A stretch of 64,000 bases of DNA from Sipunculus nudus (GCA_026874595.1 CM049317.1:36362901-36426900); one strand, 5' to 3'; shown: positions 48,900-60,153, counted from the stretch's first letter. The notes: generated by a model not told the origin, from the sequence alone. Numbers and translations: made by a program.

Positions 48900-50760
48900 C
48901 ACTAATTTAGAATTGGAACATGCCCATATTTTGTGAACAGTGAGAAAATGTACTCATTAATGTATTAGCTTCACAATAGTATGCAATGTGCCATTGTCAT
49001 AATAGACATCTACCAAAACCTTAATCCCTTTACAAAGGATGAAAACAGGACATCCGCATAATCAGGGATTATATTATACATTACTTACACAACAACCAAT
49101 AGCTTTGTAATTGAGATCAACGCTTATATCATACATATAAATATTGAATATCAAAGGCTGAAGTGTCGCTCCTTTCCCCGACCGTGCTTGTAAACCTGAA
49201 CATTTCAGAATATGTTATGTTTCACCTGAGAAACATAACTGTATATGTAAACTTATAAAATAGCAAGCTAATGATAATAAAATGGCATTGTTTTGTCCTA
49301 GTAAGTTCTTAAACAGATTGGTATAATGCAACCTCTCAATATCTGCTGTAGCCTCAAGGGCACACAGAAACATATTTGAACCCGTATAAGTAAAATAGCT
49401 TTGAACGTTTTTAATAGTGTAAATACAGAGCTCAGTGCCCAGTGCTTTCGTAAAGTCGAACTGATTATCAGTGGTGTACAAATAATCAAACATTCTAAAA
49501 TACAGTAATAATGAAATTACCGGTTCATTGCAGTGAGCCTATAGTTTCCATTGCTTTTCACAGTCCGATCTTTACTCTTAACTATTATTGTTATAACACT
49601 TTGCATTAAAAGCTGCGGTAGATAATAATGCACCATTATCTTAGAAAACAACATCGAGAGAGGCTTTGCTATAAAAAAAAATGGTATATTTAATATCTCT
49701 CCCGTTAGGTTATCTGAGCCAGTTAAAAGCTTCAAAATTAATGTGAGAAATTCCTCCTGAGTCATCGCCATGTCCCGGGAAAAATTTGAATGAAATCAAT
49801 CAGTAGAGGTTCCGTTTATGACTACCTGATAATACTCTCGATGGCATATTCATTGTTATAGTGTTCCTACTAGAATTTTACAATATTCGCTACCCCCGGC
49901 ACTCCCTTGATACTCGAAGAATATCATACATTAGTTTTCTTCGCTTTTTCTACACCATTCTAGAAACATCTTTAGTTACCTGCATTTGAAGCCAGCTTGT
50001 CAGCCTTGATTGAATATTCGGAACGTAAACTCTGTCCTTAAGTATATTTAAAGATATAGAAATGTAATACCCCGCCATGGTTTGCCGGCTCTGAGACACG
50101 GCAAAAAGGATTCCCTCGCAGTTGTATGTGCAATTTTTACATACTCGTTCAAACCGTGAATGATTACCTATTCCCATCTTTACAGTCCCTGACCGGAGGA
50201 ATATCAGTTGATGCACTAATCAGGTTAGTAACAATTTTATTATTAAATTTGAAATAAAACAATTTTAATTTTATATATGTAAGCACGATGCTGTTCTGAC
50301 TTATAGTCATATCCAGTTAGTTGACATATTGGTTATCAATTTTGAACAAGTAGTAGACACAGAGCTTTCAATATATACAGAGTTATATTAAGTTCCTAAG
50401 GATAGTAAGGTCCCTTTTACCATTAGACATTAAATGATTTCTTGTAAACACTCAACATTAATATCAATTAATAACGGTAAGTGGTCCGAAGAAACATAAA
50501 CATAATCAATACCAATGGTGTTTAAAGCTTTGAAAGCATCTTCAGAAAATTTCAACGATTTTACCAGGAGGAGGAGCCCCAGGCTTCATTAACATACATA
50601 AACCATTGGGGATAACTCATTCATCTGAAATAATGGAGCCCGTATCATTCACAAAAAGATTAGTGATTGCTGAATACAGTACATTTTCTTATACCATTAT
50701 TAAAATCGCCTAGTATACACAAACGAACGATCATATATATCAATAATAGCAGTTAGTCTT
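48900..50760 (-). pseudogene. CR1-like or related LINE ORF2 (endonuclease and RT), decayed
   Basis: Minus-strand non-LTR retrotransposon. An endonuclease end is suggested by GDFNN near 50710 and YVYVSSDHLPLLIDINVECL near 50450-50510. RT pieces are MLFSKIMVHYYLPQLL, then SVITIIVKSKDRTVKSNGNYRL (49517-49771), then TTDNQFDFTKALGTELCIY and CALEATADIERLHYTNLF (49215-49493), PLIFNIYMYDIS near 49130-49165, and YADVLFS near 49040-49060, where the catalytic YADD has become YADV. The block order is right and the wording differs clearly from the 30.6-kb LINE. Clade assignment is tentative. Confidence 0.72.
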
Positions 50761-50789
50761 CCAAATACATGTATACTTATCAACATTGT

Positions 50790-51720
50790 CTTTGCATTGA
50801 TATAGAAGATATACACATACTATGACAAAGGTTCTGGTTTTTTAAATCTTCTCTGATCAACGAGGCCATTTTCCAATATGGATGTACATGCCAAATTTCA
50901 GACCAAAACATTGAACCACTCCTGAGATTTGACGAATTTTTGCCTAAAGCAAACGTACGGATTGAAACTACACAAAAACGATTGAAGATGGCGTCACCAG
51001 TTTTAAATACAAGATGGATGTTTACCAGACCAATGGACATGCACAATTTTAGCCCAATCTGTCCATTAGTTTTTTTACTTATAATGCTCACATAACTGAG
51101 GGAATGTTATGGGGTGTTAAACGGCGCGAAAAAGTACTGAAGATGCCGCTACCTGTATTCCGCAGAAGACAACACTATCCAAAATCTTCGGTCAACTTGA
51201 TTTTTGGACCAATCCATGCAACACTTATCGAGATATTTATGATTTTGCGTGATATTCACCAGATATTTCAATATTCAAGATCAAGGCCACACTCAAAAGA
51301 AAGAAAATGTATATGCATATTATATAAAAGAAATATGTCCATTAGTGTTTGACTTATAATCCTTACAGCATGAAGACAAGAAAAGGATAATAGGTGTATA
51401 TGTTTCCGGTATATGACCACACTATCCAAGATCTTCGGGCAACTTGATTTTTGGATCAATCCATGCAAGGTTTCTTGAGATATTTAAGAATTTGTATAAG
51501 TTTCCCCAAAAAATGGACCTATTTAAGGTCAAGGTCACTCTCCTAGTAAAGGACATTTCCCCATTTTAAACAGGCTTCGTCCTCTCACCCATATCTATGC
51601 GTATGTTAAGTTTGGTAAAAATTCATGAAATATTTTTATCTTGCCTGAAAGAAATCTCTGCGGTGGCGGCGGAGGCGGCGGCGGCGCGACCGTGCCTAAA
51701 CATAGTATCCCGACTTTGTC
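50790..51720. repeat. Degenerate dispersed repeat modules with a GGCGGC tract
   Basis: Related blocks recur: TTTTTGGA(C/T)CAATCCATGCAA near 51205 and 51450, ACACTATCCAA(A/G)ATCTTCGG near 51170 and 51417, and AAGGTCAAGGTCAC at 51525-51538 with a perfect TCAAGGTCA. A (GGC)n tract at 51660-51690 ends the module. Confidence 0.55.
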
Positions 51721-51962
51721 TGGGAATACAATAATAAGTAACACGCTCCCTGTTTTAACCCTGTAAATAAGGCGTACACACATTTTAATATGTGTTTAGT
51801 TTTATGAGCGACGTATACAACGTCACGAACAACGTTATATAGCAGAAGACATGCATTTCTAGTAAATTTGTCAAGTTTAACGGTGTTGTTATTCCGAAAA
51901 CGTATTACTTTACATTAAATAACCCTTATTTTTGCTTAATTTTGGAAAAAAATTGATTTTAT

Positions 51963-53049
51963 CTGTATATCACTATGTTCACTGTGTCCAGATTTGGAAA
52001 TTCAAACTGGTCCTAATTTTTTTTCTGATGGAGTTGAGCCAAATGCTTTGAGATACCAGCCAGTGGGTGTAAATGGATTGCAATGATACCAAACCAGGTG
52101 TGTGTGTTGAGTTTTGTGGAGATGAGGGGGGCCGGAACCTATCTGACTGTGTATAAGCATAAACTGGCCTGAAATCAGTTTCTGGGGGCTTGAAATTCTT
52201 GTTTGTGTCAGCAGGGTAATATTATCTTGTTTCCCTGTATATACACCTTGAATTGGGCCTAATGACACCTTAACCATGTTTTAGGGACCATCATTACAGA
52301 TTTGAGGTAAAAAAATGGATTTTCCCTGTATATCACTATGTTCACTGGTTCCAGATTTGGAAATTCAAACTGGTCCTAATTTTTTTTTCTGAGGGAGAAT
52401 GCTTGGTGATGCCAGCCAGTGGGTGTAAATGGATGGCAATGATACCCAAACCAGGAGTGTGTGTTGAGTTTTGTGGATATGAAGGGGGCCAGAACCTATT
52501 TGACTGTGTATAAGCATAAACTGGCCTGAAATCAGGTTTCTGGGGGCATGGAATTTTTGTTTGTGGGAACAGGGTAATATTATCTTGTTTCCCTGTATAT
52601 ACACCTTAAACTGGGCCTAATGACACCAAAACCAGGTTTGTGGGACCATCAGTACATATTTGAGGGGGGGAAATGGATTTTCTCTGTATATCACTATGTC
52701 CACTGTGTCCAGATTTGGAAATACAAACTGGCCCTAATTTTTTTTTCTGAGGGATTTGAACCTAATTCTTTGAGATTCCAGCCAGTGGGTGTAAATGGAT
52801 TGCAATGATAGCCAAACCAGGTGTGTGTGATGAGTCTGGTGGAGATGAGGTGGTCCAAAACACTATTTGCCTGTGTATAATAAGCCATAAGTCCTCAGCT
52901 GAAATCAGCTTTCTGGGGGCTTGAAATGTTTGCTGGTGGGAACAAGGTAATATTATCTTGTTATCATGGATATACACCCTAAAATGGGCCTGAGAACACC
53001 AAATACATGCATGTTGGACCATGAGTACAGATTTGAGGTAACAAATTGT
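51963..53049. repeat. Three tandem ~360-bp units
   Basis: Unit starts (CTGTATATCACTATG) at 51963, 52325 and 52684. Shared landmarks include CCAGATTTGGAAAT, CCAGCCAGTGGGTGTAAATG, GCAATGATA, GGTAATATTATCTTGTT and TATACACC. Units 1 and 2 are most similar and unit 3 more diverged. The minus-strand frames 52002-52277, 52365-52604 and 52694-53103 are repeat-derived. Confidence 0.92.
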
Positions 53050-53218
53050 CTGTCTATAAATTAAAAAAAAATCAAATATCAAACTGTTATAAACATGTAT
53101 CAATATATTTAATAAAATCTCTTTTCATCCAATGAATTGCATCTTATGTTTTTAATAAATAAACCATGATATTCAACTACATCCAGTAATAAAAAATAAA
53201 AATAAAATGAATAAAAGT

Positions 53219-53260
53219 TTTTTTTTTTTTTTTTTTTTTGGGGGGGGAGGGGGGGGGTGG
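53219..53260. repeat. T-run joined to G-run
   Basis: About 21 T directly followed by G8, AGG, and G8. The complementary A-C type junction occurs at 43989-44018. Confidence 0.85.
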
Positions 53261-53469
53261 TACTGTTTTTTTTGCAGTAAAATCCAGGCTTCTCTTTGGA
53301 TCCCGGCGGTGGGCGAGGGTACAATGAACACCACACAACATTTGAAAGAACATTTTTTTTCTGCTGTTATTGGATGACCAAGTCTCTATGAATTTAAAAA
53401 AAAATATTTATTCCGTTATTCAAGATGACAGTGAAAATGACCCTATTTTTTCAATCATTCACCACTCTT

Positions 53470-53910
53470 TTCGAGCGTTCATCGAATAAGAAAGAGCCCG
53501 TCCCACCGCATTTCCTGCGAGGGTTCGTTTCTTCAGAGTCCAAACAATCCTACCGGGGCGGGGTTTAGTCCATCTCGTCTTAAATTTGTGTCCGGGGCAC
53601 GGCAAACATTATGAAAGCGGACAAAAACTTTCATACGGCTGGTAAATGCGTTTATATGTAAACGCGGGGAATTGTTAATTATAATTATTGTTTGATTTCT
53701 ACAATATTTATTATAACATTTGTTAAATATCCCATAAAAACACCGTTATCAGTCTTATGACATGTACAATCAGCTCTGTATATATGTAAATTATATTGAT
53801 GACCCGATATTTTCCAATCCCAGCCCCTCCCCTATCCATATCACAGGCTGTCCCACGGAGGGCCGCATTTTTTTTTTACCGAGCGACCAGTGACGTGACG
53901 TCATGATATG
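53470..53910. promoter_or_regulatory. GC-richer block with GC box and CRE
   Basis: GGGGCGGGG (53556-53564, Sp1-type) and TGACGTGACGTCA (about 53891-53903, containing the CRE TGACGTCA) stand out in AT-rich DNA, with several CpG. No adjacent first exon can be identified on either strand. Confidence 0.25.
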
Positions 53911-53958
53911 GATGACCACGGTATTCATGCAGCTGCGACAAATTTTATAAATGGAGCA

Positions 53959-53961
<3 letters not shown>

Positions 53962-54018
<57 letters not shown>
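53962..54018. repeat. (TA)n microsatellite
   Basis: Fifty-seven bases of TA repeat, next to the second Penelope-like tail. Confidence 0.95.
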
Positions 54019-54024
<6 letters not shown>

Positions 54025-54029
54025 ATAAG

Positions 54030-54095
54030 TTCTATGGACTAACTAATTTATTAATCCAAGCTTTCAAGGCGCACAGGATTCTTCGTCACGTAGTG
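54030..54095 (-). mobile_element. Probable Penelope-like tail, second copy
   Basis: Minus strand: GTGACGAAGAATCCTGTG, GCGCCTTGAAAGCTTGG, then ATTAATAAA. Homologous to 22344-22395 and likewise adjacent to (TA)n. Confidence 0.4.
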
Positions 54096-54139
54096 AGTGG
54101 GAACGGATAGAGAGGTGTTTTTACATAGCAGAGTAAAAT

Positions 54140-54575
54140 TGTCCATAATGCAAGCAACATTTTACACTAAAAAACAAATATATAACATTAGTGGCATTTC
54201 GAGATGAACGATAAGAGAAATTATTTCTTAAGTGGTGAGATAAAAGTGGCGGCTATTCTTTATTACAATAGTGACCGTTATTACAATAGTGGTTGCTCGA
54301 CCCGGTTACTTTTGTAAAAACGTTCAGTATTGTAACAAATTTGGTCATAGGTATAATTAATGACGTAAGAGTGGATTACAACGTTTGTAATACTCTATAT
54401 CCCAAGCATTTTACACTAAACCAAAATAAAAAAAAAATGGCATTTCAAAATGAACTATGAGGGAAATTATTTCTTTTTTGGTCAGATAAAAGTGACGGCT
54501 ATTTATTATTACAATGGTGACCGTTATTACAATAGTGGTTGCTCGACCCGGTCACTATTGTAATAGAGTTCAGTA
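54140..54575 (+). repeat. Tandem duplication carrying a variant of the foldback motif
   Basis: Two ~245-bp units share CATTTTACACTAAA, GGCATTTC, AAATTATTTCTT and AGATAAAAGTG(G/A)CGGCTATT, then TTATTACAATAGTGACC-type repeats and GTTGCTCGACCCGGT. The repeated TTATTACAATA core is the same as in the foldback element at 16-20 kb, with GTGACC in place of TGGGCC. Confidence 0.75.
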
Positions 54576-54769
54576 ATTAACCTGGATAAAAGGGTACCAT
54601 AATGGGCCATGAATGTATAGTATATACTCTATTTGTTTGAATCTCTTATTAAAATATCACGTATGAATATGAAATATTAAAACAAAGTTAGCATCAATTA
54701 ATTCCTTCCTTGTGTTTCAGCTTTATATCCTATGGACTGTCTGTTTCGTGCTTGTTTCGTTCAGTTTTG

Positions 54770-55569
54770 TGAAATATGGGATTTAGACCAATGAAAATTT
54801 GTGGAAGGATATTCAATGGGACAAGAAGGAATAACAGTTGCTGACATTTCTGTCATTAAGAAAATACAAATGTCGCGGGTGCTCGAACAAATATTGTACT
54901 AAAATATGGTTTGGTCTTACAGGCTATTTGACAGATGTCCGTCAGTTTTTGCAAGGCATTTCGCAACAAATACCCCAGCCTTATATCGAATTATGTATAT
55001 ACTTTACCAGAACGAGATATTGTTTCATTAATGTTTTGCATTGGGTCTGATATTATAACTCAGTGACGCACTTGACTGTGTCCTTTTAAACTCTGTACTT
55101 ATTAGGATTCCCTTCATTATGCCAGACTGCACCCAAAAGTAAAGGACTTTCATTTACTAGGTGATTTATTTGACATATTTGTCTACCGTCAGGAAAGCCA
55201 CTCGTGACGGACTTTTCCCGGATGACGTCATAGGCTTATCAAGAGGATAATAAATTAAATAAAAAGTTATTTATGTTGACTCAATTGTTTGCAATTTAAA
55301 TTCATCCGGGTGCAGTGTGGTCCATAATAACAGAAAGTGTTGTTTTAATCGTAATTGTAAGTTTTACTGTTCATTGGTAGTTAAGGAAAAGTGTCAACCT
55401 CATTTAAAATGGGTTCGTACATTCCCGCATTGCCTACTGATAGTTGAATACTTGCCTCAGAACGTATGCTCCATATGTTACCCCATATTAGTAGATAACG
55501 CATTGTACCAATGGCTCAACTATTTTGGAAATGTTGGCTGACGAAGCGGCGGTTAATCTATATATTATA

Positions 55570-55603
<34 letters not shown>

Positions 55604-55990
55604 TAATACTCACCGACCGGTCCGGAAGAAAATCCATAAGCATTCGCACAGCATGAGCTATAACCATAGGCGTATGCAGTTTGCTGGAAGATGATAACAA
55701 TGCTGTCATTATCTCATAGGCTGGTGCTTTCATTTCAGTTAACCACAAGGGGTGCCTGGGTCTACTAAACGGATATATGCAGAGCAGTGGTTTAATTGCC
55801 TAGCTGATAGCTGTATAATTTCAAGGTAGGCGACATAAGGATCAGATATAAATGCCGATTGATGAAACAATGTGTCAGATAAGATGAGGACCATGGACTG
55901 CCCCAATTGGTATTGTCTGCTCCGGTACCTTTGTTGTACTGATTTACGAAATTATTCTTCTGACAAGGCATGTCACTGCATTCCACCTAA
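54770..55990. repeat. 0.9-kb dispersed unit, copy 2
   Basis: Homologue of 3300-4165, same orientation, with extra sequence around 55200-55600. Carries YGY exon copy B. Confidence 0.8.
55614..55683 (-). CDS. YGY exon family, copy B (best preserved)
   Basis: A 70-base exon-like segment on the minus strand, reading QTAYAYGYSSCCAN, then AYGFSSGPV. It is bounded by an acceptor CATCTTCCAG (AG at 55684-55685, after a TTGTTATCATCTTCC pyrimidine-rich run) and a GTGAGT donor (55608-55613). It is the only copy with both signals. As delimited it starts in phase 0 and ends in phase 1, so it would need an asymmetric neighbour. The AAT microsatellite at 55572-55600 lies at the start of the following intron. 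Protein unknown. The Tyr/Gly/Ser-rich composition suggests a structural or secreted repeat protein, which is inference only. Confidence 0.45.
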
Positions 55991-55994
55991 CCTA

Positions 55995-57650
55995 CTTTTT
56001 TTCGTATTGACCAGCCAGGTCAATAATATTGCAAAGGTTCCTTAATGTGGGGTGACGCTTGTCCATTAAGGCCTTTCTGGATCAACAGTACCAATTTATA
56101 TTACAACTGATATTTGACTTGTTACCAATGCAAAGTTGGCAGATATGGGTCACAAATTCCCCCAATTGCTACTCCCGGATCAGTTTGACAGCATACATTG
56201 TGATTTTCTGTTGACAAACCTGACTCCTCTAAACCATGCGGGAGAGAATTAAGAGTTGAGTCGTGGCATAACTACAGTATGCAACAGAGACTTAACTGTG
56301 TCCCTTGATCAGTTTAATCGTATCCAACTGATATTCCGTGGTGCAGATAACAAGAACGTGCAACAGATGCAATGTGATCGTGCAAAGTGAGGGCACAATT
56401 AAATGTAACACAAAGGTTACACTGGACCCGACATTTATACATATTGTTATAGTGTGTCATGCATGGCAAATCCAGGCGAAGCCAAGTGAACGTCATGCTT
56501 GACACACGCAAAAAAACCAATGTATATTAGCACGCGTAAGGGGTTTAAACAGCGGGTCGTAATGTCTACTAATCCATCCATCCATCCATAAAATTAATTT
56601 CCCTATTTTCTTTCTTGGTTTCCATGCATATCCACTATAATTAATTTAAATGTTATCTCTGTAATTGCCGTTCTCAATTAAAAAAAAAAATGTGGGGAAT
56701 GGATAGCCTGGTTCAACGGAAAAGGAACCAGGCTAAAAAATTAGTTTAAAGAGAGATTTCCTTAAAAAGAGAGAAAGTAAAAATATCTTTCCATCAGCAA
56801 GTTTCAAATGCCGTTTCCATGTGTCAAGAGAAATAAGTACTGTAATACATGTGGCTTTTTATTTCACGCTCAGCGTGACTTACGGGTTGTTCCGGGTTTT
56901 AGAAAGAGAAGTGCTGAAGTATACTTGGCTCAAACACGATCGTGAAAAAAAATGAATGTGTCCAGGGCAGGCATCCTGGCAGATCAGTCTAACCATTTGT
57001 CTTTCATTTGTAATCCTCTTTGGAATCGATTCAGTTGGCGTTAAAGTAAGGCAGCTATCACGTGATGTCCTCCAGTGCTTACTCATAAACGACTACACAA
57101 TCATATAAACTTGAGATCAAAAGCCCAGGTGCGCCCTAGTTCTACTGAGTTCCATATTCCCACATTTAGATAACTTTGCACAGATACTCTGAATGTTCAC
57201 ATCTGGAAAAAATGTTCAGTCTTAAGATCAGCCAATTTTGACAACCTATGGAAACGTTAATGTACTACGAAGCAAGTGTTCTTTATTATGAAATAAGACG
57301 AAGAACTGCTTTAACTTACTACTGATTAGGACTTCCATGCAATGTAATGGAAAAATATGGCTTTATGACTGTCTAACCGCAATATTTTCCACATCAATCA
57401 TGGCCCTCATAGAATAATCCCATAGATATGTCAGCTTCAAATGTACGAGGAAACCAGCTTAGGAGATGTTCACGCATGCGCTATCTACAGCCAGCCACAT
57501 AAAAATGTCACAAAACAACACACACAATCACACATATATACTGTTCTGTTATTATTATAACAAGTAACTTATTTAAAAATCTAGTGTGTAGATTTAATAT
57601 AAGAGGAATTATCCCTGAGTGCTCTGTTAGCGGGATGCTAAGAGCTGGTA
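55995..57650. other. Interval without a recognisable gene
   Basis: Contains an 11-bp perfect hairpin TAGCCTGGTTC/GAACCAGGCTA at 56704-56735, the style of a transposon terminus. Short minus-strand ORFs (56314-56520, 56880-57086) show no domain. Confidence 0.45.
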
Positions 57651-57658
57651 CATAGTGA

Positions 57659-58182
57659 TAATTTACGAAAATGTTCAGTTACACATGTACAATTACGATT
57701 TCTCTTGTTGATAAACATATGTACACATGTTTATACAAGCTGAACTCATGGATACACCAAATGAAGCCATGGGTGGAGAAGTCCAGCTGATGAATTAAGC
57801 TGATGCTTTCTTTGGTGTCAAATGCATGTGTATATCCCTATGTTAAGTGGCATATTGGCAGGGGTGATTATAGTATCTTTGCATTTGTTTATCTTAATTG
57901 TGATAGGTACCACTGGCCAGTGTATAGGTTTTGTCATCTGTGCCTGAAAGGTAAAAATAATGCATGAAATATACCAGCAGGTACTTTGGCTGCGAAAGTA
58001 ACAGGCAAACATCGTAAGTAATTTATTATGACTATTTTTGGTATTTATCAGCTGGACTTCTGCACCCATGGCTTCACTTGGTGTGTCCATGAGTACAGTT
58101 TGTATAAACATGTGTACATAAGTATATTCAACAAGAGAAATCGTAATTGTACATGTGTAACTGAACATTTTCGTAAATTAGC
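57659..58182. mobile_element. Inverted-repeat element with 139-bp arms
   Basis: Arms 57659-57797 and 58044-58182 are inverted copies at roughly 90% identity, from TAATTTACGAAAATGTTCAG to AGTCCAGCTGAT, enclosing ~245 bases. It is either a MITE or palindromic duplication. The right end abuts a (TA)n tract, which could be part of its target. The 116-codon minus-strand frame 57818-58168 (MFSYTCTITISLV) spans the right arm and loop, and the left arm repeats its first ~25 codons on the plus strand. No domain is recognised. Confidence 0.75.
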
Positions 58183-58183
58183 A

Positions 58184-58193
58184 ATATATATAT

Positions 58194-58224
<31 letters not shown>
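58184..58224. repeat. (TA)n microsatellite
   Basis: TA repeat with one AAAT interruption. Confidence 0.9.
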
Positions 58225-58577
58225 ATTAATCGCTCTCTTTTATTTGTTTATTTTAAATAATACATCAATCTGAAACTTAATAAATCGTCCTCTCTCTCTC
58301 TCTGTTTTATTGACAAGCATTACTTAATCTGATATTGTTCAATTACTATATGTTAATGATTTATTTAAATAAATTTGTCTCATTTAATACAATGATATAT
58401 AATTACTTGCTCTCTCTTGTTGGTTTTATTTTAAATGTTCAAACAATCTGAAATTTTGTATTCGTATTCGTATTTCAATACATTCCTTTTCTGGAGTATT
58501 TGTATTCCTATTCGTATGTGTACCCATGCTGTATTCGCATTTGTATTCGCATTCATTTTTCCTGTATTTGACCCATG

Positions 58578-58579
58578 TA

Positions 58580-58626
<47 letters not shown>
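58578..58626. repeat. (TA)n microsatellite
   Basis: Uninterrupted TA repeat. Preceded by a GTATTCGTATTC-rich segment at 58455-58560. Confidence 0.95.
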
Positions 58627-58631
<5 letters not shown>

Positions 58632-59094
58632 GTTAATGTGAATATCTTAATTGTAAATATTCTTTCCAAGCTGTTGAAAACAGTATCGGTTATTTGTCGT
58701 TAATATAGGAGTTTGTAAATATAACAAACAAACAGAAACAAACTTATGTTGTGTACCATAATTTTATCAGTCGGTCCGCAATGTAGGCCTTGGTTAATAC
58801 ATGGAACCTTAAAGCTAAGCATGCTAAGTAATGTAAATACAAATGGATAAATTTAAACAAGTTGGCAAAATAAAATACGTAGAGTACATATATCATTTGA
58901 ATATGTCGCTTAGTGCAGTGGTCAGGGCAGTGTACGTGTTGACTTAAAGTTGTCAATTGGTTCGCTCTCTGATGAGTCTGACAAAATCATGTACAACAAG
59001 ATACCATTCTAGAGCATATGACAAATGATAATATTATAAACTTTATTTATGTTACATGGACTCTACAACTAATTATAATAACTAATACTAGGCA

Positions 59095-59880
59095 CTCTCC
59101 ATGGCTCGGATGTTGGCGCTCGGTAGTCGGTAAAGCCCCTATCACACATTCACGTATAGCATCACGGATCATCACGGATTATCCCGGATCATCGTTCCGG
59201 GATCATCCGTGTTAACTCCGTCATCACGGTGTAAACTCCGGGCATCACCGTTTTAACACTGTGTTGCATCCATAGTGATCCTTGGCGCACCGGCATGTTT
59301 GGAGAAAAAATTAAACCTGCACAATTGTTTGTCCCGGAGTACACGGATGAAAAATCATCCGTATCAATCCTTGTAGACACCGTGCACCTCCGTGTAGGCA
59401 CCGTATACACCCAGGAATCTCCGTTTAGCCAACGGAACTCCGTATTGAGACCGGCACTTTCCGGGTGCAAGTTTAAGTTTTTTCTCCGATCATGCTAGTG
59501 CACCAATAATCACTACGGATGCAACACGGTGTTAACACGGTGATGCCAGGTGTTTACACGGCGATGCCGTAGATAACACGAATGATTCCCGAACGATGCT
59601 CCGGGATTATCCGTGTTGCTATCCGTGAATATGTGAAAGCCCCATTTACGAAATCGCGCTGCTGTCCCCGGAACACCACGGATTAAGGTACGGGGTGATC
59701 CCTGTTGCTATCCGTGAACGTGTGAAAGGGGCTTAAGGGTGGAGGAAACCGGAGCACCGGTAGAAAACCACCGGCCTTGGACGGGCCACTAAAAACCTAC
59801 TCTCATAGCCACGGCAGGGATCGAATCCTGGTCGCCAGCAGAGAAGCGTTCGATCCCCGGCATGGCTTATGAAAATTGTT
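59095..59880 (-). mobile_element. tRNA-like SINE interrupted by a MITE
   Basis: Minus strand: a B-box-like GGATTCGATCCC (about 59817-59828) followed by GTGGCC, CCGGTGGTTTTCTACCGG and GCTCCGGTTTCCTCCACC (59740-59762), a word order I recognise from invertebrate tRNA-derived repeats. A 600-bp MITE splits it at TAA. A second B-box-like GTTCGATCC is on the plus strand at 59850-59858. Confidence 0.5.
59134..59733. mobile_element. 600-bp MITE with TAA target-site duplication
   Basis: Termini AGCCCCTATCACACATTCACG (in part, left) and the inverse of CGTGAACGTGTGAAAGGGGCT (in part, right) are near-perfect inverted repeats. TAA flanks both sides (59131-59133 and 59734-59736), as for PIF/Harbinger-type elements. 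Internally there are nested inverted copies: a ~150-bp left block is mirrored at 59510-59654, and ATCACGGAT, CCGGGAT and ACGGTGATGCC words alternate in orientation. No transposase ORF, so it is non-autonomous. Confidence 0.8.
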
Positions 59881-60153
59881 TTTTTATGGCCCGTCAAGAT
59901 GAGGGATTAAAGTTAGATAGGGCCAACACTGACGGTGCTTTGAAATAATTATATAACCGACTTTAAAATAATTATTTCAAATAACAATCCTCAACTTTTC
60001 TCTGAGTTGTTTACATTTATAACAGCCTAATTCGGCATGCAAACCTAAACCAAAACACCATTAACCCTCGGCTATTCGAAGTATCGGGAGGGGCTCTTAA
60101 TTAACACAGTCTGCTATTCGGGAAGTTGATATGTCCGACCGATTACAGGATAT

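Noticed and set aside
51595-51783. Polyproline protein (APPPPPPPPQ) on the minus strand
   Set aside because: Comes from a (GGC)n tract inside a dispersed repeat. No start context or domain.
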